Source: Opitutaceae bacterium UBA4094
GTDB lineage: Bacteria > Verrucomicrobiota > Verrucomicrobiia > Opitutales > Opitutaceae
Length of the DNA: 6,160 bases
Direction: 5' to 3'
Assembly: GCA_002382525.1 (NCBI GenBank)
Contig: DFYA01000173.1
Location: 4,197 to 10,356 of the forward strand
The notes under the pieces are model-generated. The model was not told where the DNA came from, searched no databases, and saw nothing but the letters and a program-made list of their open reading frames with translations. Below are positions 5,994 through 6,160 of the stretch, piece after piece. The position numbers and the translations under genes are program-made. Every line of letters starts with the position of its first letter. The first letter of the stretch is position 1.

Positions 5994-6160
5994 ATGCCGA
6001 AAACCTCACTCCAGCCACCGTATCGTGTGCAGATCGTGGTGGACGCGGAGCAGGAGTATTTCCGCGACGTGGTGCTCGGGGTGCGTCGGTATGGATTTGA
6101 GACGGGTCGGTTGGTGTTCACCGACCGCTGGATCGGGCACGAGTTGGACGACCCGAAGCG
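5994..6160 (+). CDS. XylR-like (AraC family) sugar-responsive regulator, N-terminal fragment
   Basis: An open frame from ATG 5994 continues past the window end; 55 codons are visible, beginning MPKTSLQPPYRVQIVVDAEQ. The segment RVQIVVDAEQEYFRDVVLGV followed by RRYGFETGRLVF has the pattern of the first strand and helix of periplasmic-binding-protein-like sensor domains in XylR-type regulators, where a conserved RVALLIETS..YGRGLLRGI..YAR pattern is usual. Those proteins carry two AraC helix-turn-helix motifs at the C-terminus, which here would lie outside the window. The gene is divergent from the GH130 phosphorylase with a 96-bp shared control region, so it probably senses a sugar and regulates that gene. 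No Shine-Dalgarno sequence is seen. A plain LacI-type regulator is the alternative. Confidence 0.65.
   Translation, partial: MPKTSLQPPYRVQIVVDAEQEYFRDVVLGVRRYGFETGRLVFTDRWIGHELDDPK

Noticed and set aside
1..6160. CRISPR array, tRNA or rRNA genes, insertion sequence
   Set aside because: No regularly spaced direct repeats, no cloverleaf or rRNA-like segments and no transposase-like protein were seen.

Overview
The window is GC-rich bacterial DNA with five protein-coding loci of clear or likely reality, one gene remnant and several palindromic elements. The combination of a VIT/VWA surface protein, a GH130 phosphorylase with a Lys/Ala-rich N-terminal tail, a XylR/AraC-type sugar regulator, mostly absent Shine-Dalgarno sequences and strong intergenic palindromes suggests a Verrucomicrobiota member, probably Opitutaceae-like. 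The taxon is inferred from gene style, not from a marker gene.

Left part (1-3800): a divergent pair. On the minus strand (67-2103) lies an exported VIT + VWA protein with a Gly-rich linker, C-terminal membrane helix and basic tail. On the plus strand (2253-3773) lies a sigma-54 activator (bacterial enhancer-binding protein) with intact Walker A, GAFTGA and Walker B motifs, a C-terminal Fis-type helix-turn-helix and an N-terminal domain I do not recognise. The 149-bp gap between them holds a -24/-12-like sigma-54 box pointing at the VIT/VWA gene. It also holds a 27-bp near-perfect palindrome about 110 bp upstream of that box, a normal enhancer distance. The simplest reading is that the activator controls its divergent neighbour and possibly itself. 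A hairpin sits 3 bp after the activator stop codon.

Middle part (3801-4646): decaying and intergenic DNA. About 3857-4334 is the C-terminal half of a PotA/MalK-type ABC transporter ATPase. It lacks the whole nucleotide-binding core and carries a frameshift near 4219. Tail to tail with it is a 46-codon lysine-rich minus-strand ORF (4345-4485) with coding-like codon use. A nested palindrome cluster (4574-4639), resembling a repetitive extragenic element, follows.

Right part (4647-6160): a second divergent pair. The minus-strand gene (4647-5897) is a GH130 family phosphorylase very like 4-O-beta-D-mannosyl-D-glucose phosphorylase, the beta-mannan breakdown enzyme. The plus-strand gene starting at 5994 runs off the window and resembles the sensor domain of XylR-type AraC-family regulators. 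A 16-bp palindrome between them is a candidate operator, suggesting local sugar-responsive control of the phosphorylase.
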